Shown in pieces: positions 34,356-46,300 of a stretch of 64,000 nucleotides of DNA. The notes under the pieces were generated by a model. It was not told the origin of the DNA and did no database searches. It saw nothing but the letters and a program-made list of their open reading frames with translations. Source of the DNA: Podospora bellae-mahoneyi (Eukaryota > Ascomycota > Sordariomycetes > Sordariales > Podosporaceae); NCBI RefSeq assembly GCF_035222275.1, contig NC_085883.1, positions 3,720,001 to 3,784,000 on the forward strand. Direction: 5' to 3'. Both the position numbers and the translations under genes were made by a program. Numbering within the stretch: position 1 is the first letter of the stretch; each line of letters begins with the position of its first letter.

Positions 34356-36642
34356 ATGCCTGCCGGCGAGATCGTCACCATCATCAACAACTCGGGCAAG
34401 GTGATCAGCACGGTATGTCTTTGCTCTTTTGTTTCTTCCCCTGAGCACCTGGCCGGCAGCTGGAGAGGGGCACATCCCACCTGGCGCATCGCATTTTCTC
34501 GTGTCGCATTGCATCGCTTTGCATGACGGCTACTGACAGTCAGTTTCACAACAGGGCAAGCAACTGGTCAACATCTTCAAGGACGCCCAGGCTGCCTACC
34601 GAGAACGCAAAGAAGCCGTCAAGGCCGAAAAAGCACAGCGCGCTGGCATTCGTCGCGCTCAGACCTTCGATGTCAATCTGACCCGCGGCGGTCCCTACTC
34701 GGAGGACTTCAACTACACCCATGGCCCGGGAAAGGGAGGGTTTATCATCGAGGAGATTGACGACGAGAAAGAGAAGGAATATGAACGGCGGATGATTGGG
34801 GCGCCGCCCGGACGGCGGAGATCACACGAGGACGACGACGACGGCCGAAGCCATGCATCATCGAGGCTCACCACCCGCTCCAAGCGGACCTCGTACCGCC
34901 AACAGGCTCTGCCGGCCCCCGCAGGTCCAGTCTCTGCCGCGGCACCGAGGACGGTTGTATCCCTGACAGAATCCGCGCTCAAGGCCCACTCCGAGATATC
35001 CGCCGCCGCACCCTCCAAGGCGCCGTCCAAAGCCCCGTCCGCCGCCCCCGGCCCAGGCGCCCTTGTTCACCGGTCCCGAACCGAGCCTGTCGTAAACACG
35101 GTCAAAAAGAAGAAGTCCATCGATATGGACCTTGCCTACGGCAGCATTCCTCCCGATCTTGCCCAGCGCCACGACCTGGCCCCCAAGAACGTGCCCATCT
35201 CCCGCTCTATCGGCCCGACCGCCATTACCATGACAGACCGAGAGACAGAAGTAGACCCGCAGGTAGATATTGACCCACAGGAGGCCGAAGCGCTTGGCTT
35301 GATGGACAAGATCGAGGAGTTCCTGCAAGAGGCCGACTGTGTGCACGCCTCGGCCACAAACATGATTGAGTCACTTCAGCAAAAGCCCGAAGCTGCTGCC
35401 GCCGTCGCTCTGTCCCTTGCCGAGCTCAGCGCCCTCGTGGGAAAGATGAGCCCAGCCTTCTTGGCTTTTTTGAAAGGAGGGTCCCCAGCCGTCTTTGCCT
35501 TATTGGCTAGCCCGCAATTCTTGATTGGGGCGGGAGTGGCAGCGGGGATTACGGTGGTCATGTTTGGTGGGTGGAAGATTGTCAAGAAGATGACCGGCAA
35601 CGCTCCGCCCGTGAAGGAGCAGCCCATTGCAATGAGGGCGCTGCCGATGGCGTCGGGTGCCCAGCAACATCAACAAAGGTTACAGGAACTCGAGGCCCAG
35701 GCCGAACAGCAAAGCGAGGCAAGTTATCAGGAACCGGTGGTCGTGGATGACGTGCAGGAGTTGAGCTCGATCGAAATGTGGAGGAGGGGTATCGAGCCCA
35801 CTTTTGTCGAGGGAACCACGGTGGCAGGTGATGATGCGGCTGAGATTGAGATGATGAGCAGGGAGGCCGAAAAATACGCCCGAGAGAACTTCCGCAGCAA
35901 CAAGTACGACATCGAGGTCGAACCCTCAGACTCGGTTAGTCAGATCGGTTGGTCACCGTCAAAGAGTATGCGAACCTACAAGACGTACAAGTCCCGATCT
36001 AGCCGACATCACTCCACATCGAAGAGGAACAGAGAGGATAGGATGACCGAGGTTTCAGTTGATGATGTCCCTGAGCGAAGGAGCTCAAGAAAGGACGACG
36101 GGGAGAGCGTGGCCGGCAGCGAAAGGAGCCACCGAGGCTCCAGGAAGACCAGAGATTCCAAAGACAGAGATGGGGCTGAGTCTGCCGTGAGTGACCGGAG
36201 CCACCGTAGCAGCACCAGCAGGAGGGATCACCGGGAGAAGGAGAGGGACAGGGACCACTCCAGGCTGGAGGGGATCAACGAAAAGGAGGAGGGGTCAAGT
36301 GTTGCCGGTAACGAGAGGAGTCACCGCAGCAAGCGCGAGAGGGAGAGGGAGAGAGAACATAAAAGTGAGAAAAAGAACGACAAGGATGACGATGGCAGTG
36401 TCGCCAGCTTCCGAAGTGCTCGAAGCACCAGAAGCCATCGTGAAAAAGAGAGAGACAGAGACGACAACAGTTCCAGTGTCTCGAGATCCTCGAAGCACAT
36501 CAGCAGCAAGGTCACCCCCGTCAAAGAGGAAGGTGCTGACGAGAAGGATGACAGAATTAAGAAGCCGAACATGTTGAAGCAATTGTTCAAAAAGCTGAAG
36601 GACAAGGAGGACCGGGACTCGGTTGTCTCCGTGATGGCCTGA
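34356..36642 (+). CDS. Charged, SR/RE-rich fungal protein with one hydrophobic segment
   Basis: 714 residues from a short first exon (34356-34412) and a long second exon (34555-36642), joined in phase across a 142-bp intron. The N-terminus (GEIVTIINNSGKVIS, then GKQLVNIFKDAQAAYRERKE) is helical and looks conserved. A basic, Ala/Pro-rich region follows, then a hydrophobic stretch (PQFLIGAGVAAGITVVMFGG, about residues 340-360) that could span a membrane. The last 250 residues are rich in SER, RSH and REKER repeats, with a basic end KQLFKKLKDKED. No enzyme motif is seen. It follows the modin-like gene in the same direction. Function unknown. Confidence 0.82.
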
Positions 36643-37202
36643 GCTGAACGATTTTCTTTCCGTCTCTTTTACCCGTTTTCTTTTGCTTTGTTTGCATCAG
36701 TTAAACCGCCTGCCTGCCTACGCATCCGTCGGTGGGAATTCTTTTTTTTTTGAGTTAAGGCTTAACATTACAAGCCGATACCATACCTTATGATACGACA
36801 CATAGTTTGCATGGAATACCACCACATAACAACCATCTTGCCTGGATCCAGGGACATATAAATACTACCTTACTTTATTAGATTCGCATGCCGTGTCTGT
36901 TTTCTATCTATTACATTCCCTTCAAACTAGTATGCGGTGCAGCGAAGAGTATTTTGTCTAACTGGATAGGTGCCTTTGTCACACGTTATCATATAACCGG
37001 CCATATTACGGCCCAATAGTACGTCGAGAGTGGGTGGTTAAAAGTAAGGCAGGTAATTAAGTATTTCGCGGTTAGTACAGGGATAGTATCAGCTATAGAG
37101 TATATTAAAGGATTGATTAGTAATTTAAGGCTATTAGTATACGGCCTATTAGAATACGGGCTATTTGTTAATAAATATATATATATATATCTGAAAGACT
37201 TT

Positions 37203-38316
37203 GCTGAAAGAGTGCCTGTTAAATATAGGCTTGAACAGCTATCGGCGCAGTATACTGAGAGCGAAGACTTTAACTGCAGTATTCGACAGGAGTGGAGCCA
37301 CTAAAGGAAGATAGATTGCGGAGACGGCGCTCTACAATACATAAAAGGTATTCACTATTGTGTAGGCTTGTAAAGCACAGAAAACATATAGTAAACCTAT
37401 ATATTAATGAAACTTATAGACTAAGAAATATCATAGTGAATAGCGTCTAAGGCAACGGTTTTATACAACCCTTCGGTTTATCGATCTGTGACGAACCTCT
37501 ATCCAGAACCTCTGAAAGGGATACTAGTCGAAGGCACTTCTGAACAATCCTGGTTCGGTACAGCTAAACAGTGTACAACAAATGGCTTGTCTCAATCACA
37601 ATAGCCTAGATACCAACAACTGTAACTTGAATTGCATACTGCGGAATTGTCCATCTATACCAGCCAGTTCCCCCGTATATATAGACCAGTGGGATCCCCT
37701 GAATTACCATGCCAAGCGTGATTCTGGATCACTTCTCCCAGCGTTGGATCACCGTAGATCACGGTGCCAAGAGTGATCCTGGATCACTCCCGTCACCTTA
37801 GGATCACTTGGATCACCACGCTCCCGGCGCTCCCAGGCGCTCCACTTCCTATTGGTTCCCTTAACGATTGGCTGGGCGCCCTCGTGCCTCACATACTGCT
37901 CAACCTGCCTGTTGGCTTAACTGTGACAAGATCGCTTCCCGAAACTCTCTCTAACCTCGAGTGCGAACGTCCGCTAGGTGCGTGGTTTAAGACAAGGTTA
38001 TAAGCTACGTTGCACTATCGTTTTACCGTTATAAGGCGCTAGCCTTAGTGCCTAGCTTGCTGGGACTTCGGATTGCCTCAACGAAGCTCAGTTCTACTCC
38101 GGTTGCCGTAATCTCTGGACTTTAGTGAGCACTAATGTTCCAAGCTATTCTATTGCTTCTGAGGCCCTGTATTCCACAGTGCTCGGATAGACTGTAAAAT
38201 CCACAAAAAAAAGCTGTATTTCAACAAATACTGCAGTTAAAGTCTTCTTTGCTCTTAGTGTACTGCGCCGATAGCTATTTGAGCTTATATTCTACAGGCA
38301 TCAACAGCACTCCTAT
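37203..38316. repeat. Inverted pair of ~88-bp repeats
   Basis: Arm A (37203-37290) and the reverse complement of arm B (38228-38316) share long blocks, including AGCTATCGGCGCAGTA and GACTTTAACTGCAGTATT. Most differences are transitions, as expected after RIP. The about 940 bp between the arms has no recognisable coding sequence. This may be a remnant mobile element or two inverted copies of one repeat. Confidence 0.75.
37708..37817. repeat. Imperfect 55-bp tandem repeat rich in GGATCAC
   Basis: Two units (37708-37762 and 37763-37817) share TGCCAAG, GTGAT(T/C)CTGGATCACT and further GGATCAC words. The motif and its reverse complement GTGATCC alternate, so the stretch can form hairpins. It lies midway between the inverted repeat arms. 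Confidence 0.65.
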
Positions 38317-38622
38317 CAACAGGTATTAAGCTTTCCGCTATTACGAGCATTATGAATGTATCTCTATACAGAGCCTTTAAGCTTATATAAAGCATAAATT
38401 TCAATAAATCAATAACAGTGAAAAAAATATAGAAAGCAAAGAAAGTTTACTTTTTGTATTACTTTTCCAACTATTTAGTAAGCTAACTCGGATATAATTA
38501 ATATTTATTAAAAAAAAACTAGAACAAACTATTAGGTTAATACCGGTTATAAGTAAACTTGTATTAATTAAGTAATAATATTAAAGGTAGCGTAAAAGGT
38601 TTTCTTTACTAAATCTTCTTTA

Positions 38623-38664
38623 ACGTATATTATAAGCGAGCGACCAATATAAGCGAGCGACCAC
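38623..38664 (+). repeat. Left terminal inverted repeat
   Basis: 42 bp, identical to the reverse complement of 40443-40484, preceded by TA at 38621-38622. It begins ACGTATATTATAAGCG. Confidence 0.95.
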
Positions 38665-38729
38665 TTTTTCAAAACCTTTATATCATTATCCTCAATTACT
38701 ACACAACCATACTAAGAAGCAACCATAAT

Positions 38730-40385
38730 TACATCCGAAATAGCTGAATCAGACAATTCTATAGCCTCCTGGCAAGTGCGCGCATTATGGCCAGGCTTAC
38801 CGCACACACCACAGCATTAAACCTTCGTACGAGCCCCCCCTGCACTACCGCCATCCGGCTATATTTTTTCCACTACCTCCCCACCCACGGCCTTCTAGTC
38901 CAGTAGATCCTGTGCATCTTGCACAGTAAGTGATCCTCCGAACCGTACACGTGTTTTTTTAGCTCTCCGGCGCTTACTTAGTGCCTTATTAGCCTTATAG
39001 AGCGAAGCGTTCTTTAACTAAAGGAGGGTTACTTAGTATATTATAACTATCGTACCTTTAGTAAGCTGGTTTATAATAACTAATATCGAAGTCGGGGAGC
39101 TATTTTAATAGTTAGTAATATAAGTCTTAATAAGCGTTAACTGTAAGTTAATTTCTCGGGGGTTTTATAGTATTTAAAATACCTAAGGTAGTACCGTGCC
39201 CGGCCTTAAGGATAAGGATATTAGCGTATAAAACTTTATATTTAATTTAGAAAGTACCCTCTTTAAATCGTATAGTATAAGGCTAGTACCTATAAAGCTA
39301 CCCTATATATTCTTCTTTATTATAAAGGCGAAAAAAGTTTCGCGGAAGGTATAAAGAAATTCGAATTTACTTATATAATTAATATATATATATATTAAGC
39401 CCTCGATTTAGTAGCCGTACGCCTATTTTAGCGGCCTAAAGTAATTAATATCGAGTGGCTAGAGGAGGTAGGAGGAGTATAGAGGTATATAGAGCGTAAT
39501 AATATTATTTTACTAGTAATAGCGTTTGAATTTAGTTAAATAGTAGCTTTCGTGGCTATCGAGGATTAATAATTAGTATTTACCTTTCGTACGAGACGCT
39601 ATATAATAATCGAAGTACTTAATTTAATTTAGGTTTATCGGATTAATAGTTTAGTTATTATTAATAATTATAATATATTAAATAAACGGTAAATTATATT
39701 CGGTATATTAGTTAATAAAGTAATATTATACGACTAAAATAATAAAAGGTAGGATAGCCTAGCCGAAGGTATTAACTCCCTAAATTACCGTTATTTATTT
39801 ACGGTTATTAAATTAAATTAGTTTTACCTTACTAAAGCCGTCCGAGGTTATAATTACTATACTTATAAAAATAATACTTATTATAAACTTAGTTTTATCG
39901 AAATTATAAATATCGTTATCTATAATACCGTATTTAGCTTTAGTATTCCGTACGAGCGTAAACTACTCGGTAATAACCTTCGGATCCTTATACTTAGCCC
40001 TCTAGTAGTCGTATTTACGCGTAAAACGCGTACGGAGCTGTAGCTAACGTTTAACGAAATTATATGCTTAGAACTTACTAATAGGTAGCGCGTTACGTAC
40101 GTATAATAATTAGTTAGCTATATCTTCTACACTATATAACCTTAGTGGAAAAGCTTGCGTAGATAGCTTAATAATATAGTAAATAATAGCCTCCTCTTTG
40201 GATTAAATAAGCTTTTTCGATCTGGGCGTAGTATCGCGTTATGTAGGCCGGCCGGCGCGTCGGTGTCTAAGCGTATTGCGATCGACGTTATATATCTTAG
40301 CTGTAACTAATACATTTAGATTTTTATTATTTCGAAGAGCCTTAAGGGCTAAGATTATATAGGCTTCCTTTAAAGTAGATGGCAT
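38730..40385 (-). pseudogene. Remnant pogo/Fot transposase
   Basis: Reading the minus strand from the ATG at 40385 gives an N-terminal Psq-type helix-turn-helix region (AKIYNVDRNTLRHRRAGRP), then parts of the DDE endonuclease core such as NFVKR, QLRTRFTRKYDY and KYGIIDNDIYNFD. At the far end (about 38771-38812) there is a zinc knuckle, CGVCGKPGHNARTC, typical of fungal pogo-type proteins. More than ten in-frame stops, nearly all explicable by C-to-T changes, interrupt it. Frame is largely kept, so loss was by point mutation rather than indels. Confidence 0.88.
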
Positions 40386-40442
40386 TTTGGAATGTTGAGA
40401 AAATGAGGTGTTGAGGTTGAGGTTACGCGTCGCGTGAAAAAG

Positions 40443-40484
40443 GTGGTCGCTCGCTTATATTGGTCGCTCGCTTATAATATACGT
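40443..40484 (-). repeat. Right terminal inverted repeat
   Basis: Perfect reverse complement of the left TIR, followed by TA at 40485-40486. Neither TIR shows RIP-type differences from the other. Confidence 0.95.
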
Positions 40485-40951
40485 TATTAGACTTTCTTTA
40501 TTACACTTTACTTACTGTTTATACCTACTACATTACTTTTTCCACTACTAACTAATTAAAATCAAGTTTATATGGGTATAATCAGTCTTAATTTGACTGT
40601 CTTTCTAAATCTTTTTTTCAATATTAATTATATCTAAGTAGGCCCAGTAGTAATTAAAAGCCTGATATTCCTGGGCCACGCTCAGTGAAAAATTGTAAAA
40701 TGGACTTAGACTTGCTAACACTATTGGATTTAGTGGGTTCTGATTGGCCGGCCCAGGGCGGTGTGGGCCTGTAGGGGAAAGGGCACATCCAACAGCAACC
40801 TGGTCTGAGCTCTGAGACTACTCCATGCACCATGGGCTTGTTACGCATGCGACATTCTGGACCGCGTTTATAGAAGACCGCGTGTCCTCAAATGCATAAC
40901 CGTAGCGGTGAACAGTCGACCGGTCAGTGCAGACATTCCTTATGTACCTCC
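40485..40951. other. Intergenic region, outer palindrome arm
   Basis: The first 150 bp are AT-rich and form the right arm of the outer palindrome. Base composition returns to normal by about 40.66 kb. No gene is seen before the HET gene's stop codon. Confidence 0.5.
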
Positions 40952-43009
40952 TTACACCAAACTTGCAACGATCTCCTCCCCTTGATCATCCCACTGCCCC
41001 TGTCTAGAGCCCGCTAGTCCAATTCTCTCATACAGACCCAACGGCTTGTCAACACAACGCAGCACAAGCCCAATCTCCTCCAGCGGTCTGTTCGATGGAT
41101 TACTCCCCTCCACAGGATTCGTCCCAAGATGCAGCCACCATACCATTTCCCCATCGGAAACGACAATGCTGTCCCCGCTTTCAGAAGGGGGAGGGTAGTC
41201 CGAGGCAAAATTGAACGTTCCAGGCGCGGCTCCAAAGCTAGCCTCGAACCAAGCGTTGTAAAACTTCTTTCTGTCGCGTGCCACGGCAGGGTCTTTGCTG
41301 TTGGTTGATATGCCCTTGAGTGCTTTCCCTTTGAGGGTAATACAATGTGGCGTCGATTTTAGATCAAGTGCCGCTGAAGTCATCGTGGAGGGGACTGCAA
41401 ACGCAGGTGGTGGGATAATGTCTAGAACTTCAGTTGTTGTACTATCCACCCAGTGAAGTGGCCACATGCAGATCGCGTCTGCGACGGTTGTCCAAGACCA
41501 TGTCGGCCCTGGGAGTCGCGGTTCTGCAGTAGTGCCTGGTCTGACTGGACCGGTCACCACTACCGCTGTTACTTCCCAGGCCAAGTTCCCCACAAGAGAA
41601 TCTGACCAAAGTCCAGAGAGGTAAACGGAATTTTTGGGACGTGTGAGGGTCATGTGCTCCTTTGCCAGGCCTAGTATAGCTGGGCCACGGTCGGTGGAAA
41701 ACGTCAGTTGTTGCTGAGTGTACCAGTATATCATCCTTCGCCACATGTCGTGATGGGCTGAGGTTGGAAAATTTGGGGTCAGTGCAGAGGTGGGATTGCG
41801 ACTCCGGGAAGACTTCAAATGCGGCAGGGTGGCGTAGATAGTGTTTGGATCACACTCACACCACGCCTTCTCCATGCACTCCCAGTTGAGCTCGTCGTAT
41901 CCAAAGTGGAGGATCCGCCTCGAGAGAAGCCGTTCCTGGAAGACCCAGGCGCGTTGAAGTAGGGGATAATGAGTCGACGAAGAGACATGAGGGCCCTCGG
42001 CACGGACTGCGATAGTGATGCTTGGATCTCCGTCTACCGTGACGCTATGCTGAAAGTCAGGAAATAGGGTGTCCGTGCACCCCTCATCGCAGCGCGTGGC
42101 AGATATGGTGAGAAGAGCGTTGCTGTAGATGGAACACATTTCTGGTGCTTGTTTTGACCAGTCATCGTGGTCGTCCTGGATGATGCAGAGGCTATCAATC
42201 CAGAGGTATCGAGTTCCAAGCTCACGGGTGACAGTGATGGCGTCTCGAAAGGCTTGAGGAACGTGCTTCCATGGGATCGTCTGCTTCCAATTACCGATCG
42301 TTCCCTTGGTAGTAGTCAGAGGCTGTGTCTGTCCCCAACGATGGCTCAGGGCAATGTACCTCCCTTTTGCCCCCTCTGGTGTCTCATATAGACGCAACTG
42401 TCCATGTCCATCCGGCGGTGAAACGTCGAGAACCCTTTTTGGCAACTTTGTCGTATCTTCATCGACCCCTTCTGAATAGGAGTTGCAGTCAGAGTGATTG
42501 TCACGACATGCTGTCAACCAGGATGTGGCAATGGCAACTTTTCCATCAAGGCTAAGATCCCGTTTGTTCTGGGGTAACGGCGGCAGTGGCCAGTCACAAA
42601 AGCTGCCATCATCCGGCTTGAATAGCTTGATGATGTTTTGGTAGACGATGCTCAAATGGAATGCACCAGTGAATGTGCACTGGCCATTTTCACCCCAAAC
42701 CTTGGCTGGCTGGCACAAAAAAGAGACATAAAAAGGTTGCGGAGGAAAGCAACTTGCTGCCTTCAAAAACACTCGACAAGTCCTGCATCCTGACTCTGCA
42801 GCAGTGACCATGTCATCCCAGGCAGCGTCATGTTGCCACCCAGGATGGCTCACACTCCACGACTCTGGAGAGTGTAATAGATCGACGAATCCATCACAGA
42901 TTCCGCCGGGGCATTGGGACGTTGCCATGGTGACGGATCGGCGAGAAAACAGGCATAGAAAGGAGGCCGCAGTGGAAGTTTCAAGATTGCACGAGCAGTC
43001 ATCAAACAT
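40952..43009 (-). CDS. HET-domain protein (heterokaryon incompatibility type)
   Basis: Single-exon gene of 685 residues. The HET domain (about residues 215-370) shows its three signature blocks: YIALSHRWG, TRYLWIDSLCIIQDD with DW after it, and MCSIYSNALLTISA. The N-terminus has the CRTC-type cysteine pair often seen before HET domains. HET proteins trigger or modulate cell death after fusion of unlike hyphae, or act in general allorecognition and immunity-like responses; the specific partner is unknown. No NACHT, ankyrin or WD repeats are fused. The start may instead be Met28 (MATSQCPGG, 42928). It lies beside the RIP-affected transposon. Confidence 0.9.
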   Translation of the reverse strand: MFDDCSCNLETSTAASFLCLFSRRSVTMATSQCPGGICDGFVDLLHSPESWSVSHPGWQHDAAWDDMVTAAESGCRTCRVFLKAASCFPPQPFYVSFLCQPAKVWGENGQCTFTGAFHLSIVYQNIIKLFKPDDGSFCDWPLPPLPQNKRDLSLDGKVAIATSWLTACRDNHSDCNSYSEGVDEDTTKLPKRVLDVSPPDGHGQLRLYETPEGAKGRYIALSHRWGQTQPLTTTKGTIGNWKQTIPWKHVPQAFRDAITVTRELGTRYLWIDSLCIIQDDHDDWSKQAPEMCSIYSNALLTISATRCDEGCTDTLFPDFQHSVTVDGDPSITIAVRAEGPHVSSSTHYPLLQRAWVFQERLLSRRILHFGYDELNWECMEKAWCECDPNTIYATLPHLKSSRSRNPTSALTPNFPTSAHHDMWRRMIYWYTQQQLTFSTDRGPAILGLAKEHMTLTRPKNSVYLSGLWSDSLVGNLAWEVTAVVVTGPVRPGTTAEPRLPGPTWSWTTVADAICMWPLHWVDSTTTEVLDIIPPPAFAVPSTMTSAALDLKSTPHCITLKGKALKGISTNSKDPAVARDRKKFYNAWFEASFGAAPGTFNFASDYPPPSESGDSIVVSDGEMVWWLHLGTNPVEGSNPSNRPLEEIGLVLRCVDKPLGLYERIGLAGSRQGQWDDQGEEIVASLV

Positions 43010-43314
43010 ATAGATTCTTCACTGACCCCAGTGCGACTGAGGGGTTGCCTAAGTTTGCTGCCCTGGCTCTTGGCAGCGCCTGACGAGAAATGTGGGGCTT
43101 TCTCAGGGGCTTTCTCAGGGGCTGGTGTGGGGCTATATCTCCTGGCTTAACCCTAAGCCCTTCGCACGCAGTGGTACCCTGATAAATACAGACAAACAAA
43201 ACGTCAAAGGATGGCCATTACGGATACAATAACCGTCCGCCAACTCCATTTTCAGAGCTCATTGGTAGCAACACCTTCGAACCAAATGTAGAAATATCAC
43301 ACAGCAATCCCTCC
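43010..43314. other. Intergenic region
   Basis: Short spacer upstream of the HET gene and downstream of the NRPS gene. A 16-bp GGGGCTTTCTCAGGGG-type direct repeat occurs near 43095-43125. Nothing else is seen. Confidence 0.5.
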
Positions 43315-46300
43315 TCAGTTCCGGACCAAGCCCTTTAATATCTCAACAATCTCATCCACCGCAGTACTGGCCCCCTTTGGCCCAACCTTTTCTCCTGGTC
43401 CAAAGACACCGATCATCATCATCTCTCCTGTGACAGAAACCTCGACATCGATCGCAGCCTGTTCGCGAATCAGTTGCCGTGTGATGAACTCGAACACAGA
43501 AAAAGGACTCACCGGATATGATCCTCTCGCTGGATTCGCACCTATAGCTTCCATCCCATCTCCACCACGTCTTTTGACCGTCCTATGTCCTACCAATGGA
43601 CTCGCTATCAACTTGAATTTTCCTTTGGGCGACGACACGGCATTGCCATCAGAAGGGTTAGAAATAAAATTAACAAACGAATCCACAATTACCCCCGTCC
43701 AGTCTTCGACCTCCCACAGCCCAACAGTGGCATTGGCACCTGAGGATATGGCATGGATATCATCTTGTATTCTGCTTGCAATATCAAACAGATCGACATC
43801 GTCTTTTGCAAAGTTAACCCTCAGCGGGACCAATCGAAGCGTTGGATACGGCGGATCCAAAAGCTCATCTTCTTCCGACTGATTGGCAAGGTAGATCCCG
43901 AACACCACGTCTTTCTTCTCAACTTTTGACGAAAGGAACTTTGCATAAGAGGCCAAAAAGAGTGATTGGAGACTGATTCCCCTGGACATGCAAAGCTGTA
44001 CAAGCGGTTTGACATCTTGGATTGCCTCGTGTTCGACAAAACTTGTCCATGACTGTGGCTCTGCCGGCTGGTTGGACCGGGTAGCGGATATGCTGGGGAT
44101 ATCATGAAGCCTCCAACGCCTTGAGGAGCTTGACTGAGACTGCTGGGTTGTTTTTGGCTCAAGCGTGAGCGATGACGCTTTCGCACCAGTCAAATATTCC
44201 TTCCAGAATTGCATCTTGACTGACTTGCTTTTGGGAGAGTACTCCACCCTAAGAGCCTTTTCCCATGCCGTCGTGGCAACTTGAGGCTTCCTCTCTACCC
44301 CTGACAGATGTGCACAAAACCTGACGAGAATGGCGGGAAGGCTGACTGCATCATACATGGCATGATGAATCCGAAACACAAGTGCCCATTTCTTGCCGTG
44401 TCGCTTGACCTCAAGACCTGCAAATGGCTGCCGCTTATGTTGCTCAGGGGCGAAACTCGTCCAAGCAGTCTGGTCCGGCGACAGCTTCTCTTTCAACTTC
44501 GTAAACCAACTTCTAGCCTTGGGCCATGGAAATGGTGGCGGTGTCATATCAGCGTGATTATTCTCAATAACAACCTGCAGTACCGGAACGTCTCGAGTCC
44601 TCGTAGGAAGGAAGAGAGTTCTCAGAATCGGGGTTTCCGCCCTGAGGGTGTTCCAGGCCACAATGATTGACTTGAGATCGACAGCTCCATCCAGCTCGTA
44701 TCGGAATTCAGGATAGAAAATGGCACCTTGTGTGTTCTGCCAGACGGAAAGCATGTGTACTTGCATCGACGTGGCCGGAAGGACCGTCTCAACAGTGGAT
44801 TCCTGTACTCCAGCGGCCGAAAGGAGGCCAGGAACGCCAAGACCATCAATGACAGAAGACTCTTCCACAGTGTCAATCCCCCTCATTGCAACTGGTGATG
44901 GGTGGTTTTGTAGGAGAGTGGCCATCTCAGAGATGGACTTCGCTCTGAGCAAGTCTCGGAACCGAATCTTGATACCCTGCTTTTGGAGAGCGGAACTAGC
45001 CTTGACTGCACTGACCGAATCAAGCCCAAGGTGGTAGATGCTGTGACTTTTCAAGATACTCTCCGTCGGTATTCCCGACACTTCTGCGAGAACATTTCGA
45101 ATTCTTGACTCTGTTGAACTCCACGCGGAAACTTTGTCGTTTTCCACAATCCCATCCTCCTGTGGCTTTGTGTGGTTTTGATGGTCAAGTTCAGCTGGTG
45201 GAAGTCCACAAATGGAAACCTTCTGATCCGCAAAGAGTAGGACACTCTCCTCGGCCGAGGTAATGATATGCTGAAGGACTGCATCCAGTTGATTGACAAT
45301 CTCCTTGGCGTCCTGACGTGAAAGGCAAGTTCCATCGCAGGCTGCCCTCCACACGAGCCCAGGGCCAGACATCTCCATCTCCACGCAGACCGGATACTCA
45401 ACAGCCGACTCCCCACCTATTGATGTCCATAAAGTATCACCGTCCGTTGTCGAATAGTCAAAAGGAAGATGCTGCTGAATGAACAAAGAGTTGAACAGTG
45501 GTCCGTTGGATCTGGCAAGCTTCTGTGCTTGACGGAGCCCAAAATGCTGGAATGGACGAATGCCAATCATGTTATCCTGCATATACCGTAACCACGACGA
45601 CACTGTGCCGTGTAGCACACTCCTGATCGCGACCGTGTTCATGGTTGGGAACATGACCTTTTCCAACTCTTCGCTGTCGCGGCCTGAGAGAACTACACCA
45701 AATGTAACATCAAGCGACCCCGTTCGAGATGCCAGTAGAGCCGCCCAGCAGGCTTGCCCAAGGACCTGGAGGGTAATACCAATGGACTTGCAGAACTGTG
45801 TGATCTGAGATCTTGTGGATGCAGATGCATACTCGACTCGATGTATACCCTGCTCATGGGGCAAGGTCTTCAGTGGGAATATAGTAGACGAGGCACCCTC
45901 CAGAAAGCCGGACCAAAATGTCGAGGCGTCTGGCTGGTTTGAAAGCAACAGTTGATCAACCAAAGTGCTGTGATCGATTTTCGTCGATACTCCTGAGACC
46001 CCCTGATAGGCCGCACGAACATCCTGGTGAAGCAGTCCCAAAGACCAGCCGTCATAAAGCGCATGGGAGATGGAAAGAATGGCAAATACTTCGTCCGAAT
46101 TGTTGATGGTGGCAAAGGTAATCTGTAAGAGTTCTTTCTGGCCAGCACCGCCAACAGCTCGTAGACGGGCAGCTTCACAGAGCCCCCCAAGCTTATCGAC
46201 ACTCGTCAAGTTCGCCTCAAAGATGAGATTACCCTGAAATTCAGGCTTTGTGACTTGGCAATATGCAAAGTCAAGCTGTGTCGCTTCAACGGGCACGAAG

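Larger units (their letters stand above)
36643..38622. other. AT-rich repeat-containing intergenic region
   Basis: Base composition turns sharply AT-rich past about 37.0 kb. It holds an inverted pair of roughly 88-bp repeats and a 55-bp imperfect tandem repeat. No intact gene is supported; the short open frames look like decayed repeat DNA. Confidence 0.6.
38623..40484 (-). mobile_element. Pogo/Fot-type (Tc1/mariner superfamily) DNA transposon, RIP-degraded
   Basis: A 1,862-bp element with perfect 42-bp terminal inverted repeats (38623-38664 and 40443-40484), flanked on both sides by TA, the target duplication of the Tc1/mariner superfamily. Each TIR contains ATAAGCGAGCGACCA twice. The interior is strongly AT-rich and carries a transposase on the minus strand destroyed by many TAA/TAG stops. 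That pattern fits repeat-induced point mutation, which turns CAG, CAA and TGG codons into stops. It cannot move on its own. Confidence 0.93.
38491..40634. repeat. Imperfect palindrome flanking the pogo-type element
   Basis: Sequences outside the element's TIRs match each other in reverse complement. GATATAATTAATATT is at 38491-38505 and complementary at 40620-40634, and TAAACTTG followed by a TTAATTA word is at 38554-38570 and complementary at about 40553-40570, with nearly equal spacing (63 and 64 bp). The pogo-type element interrupts the centre. Confidence 0.6.

Noticed and set aside
37488-38160. Possible solo LTR beginning TGTGACG
   Set aside because: I could not find a matching CA-ended 3' border, target duplication or primer-binding site, so it is left as unclassified repeat DNA.
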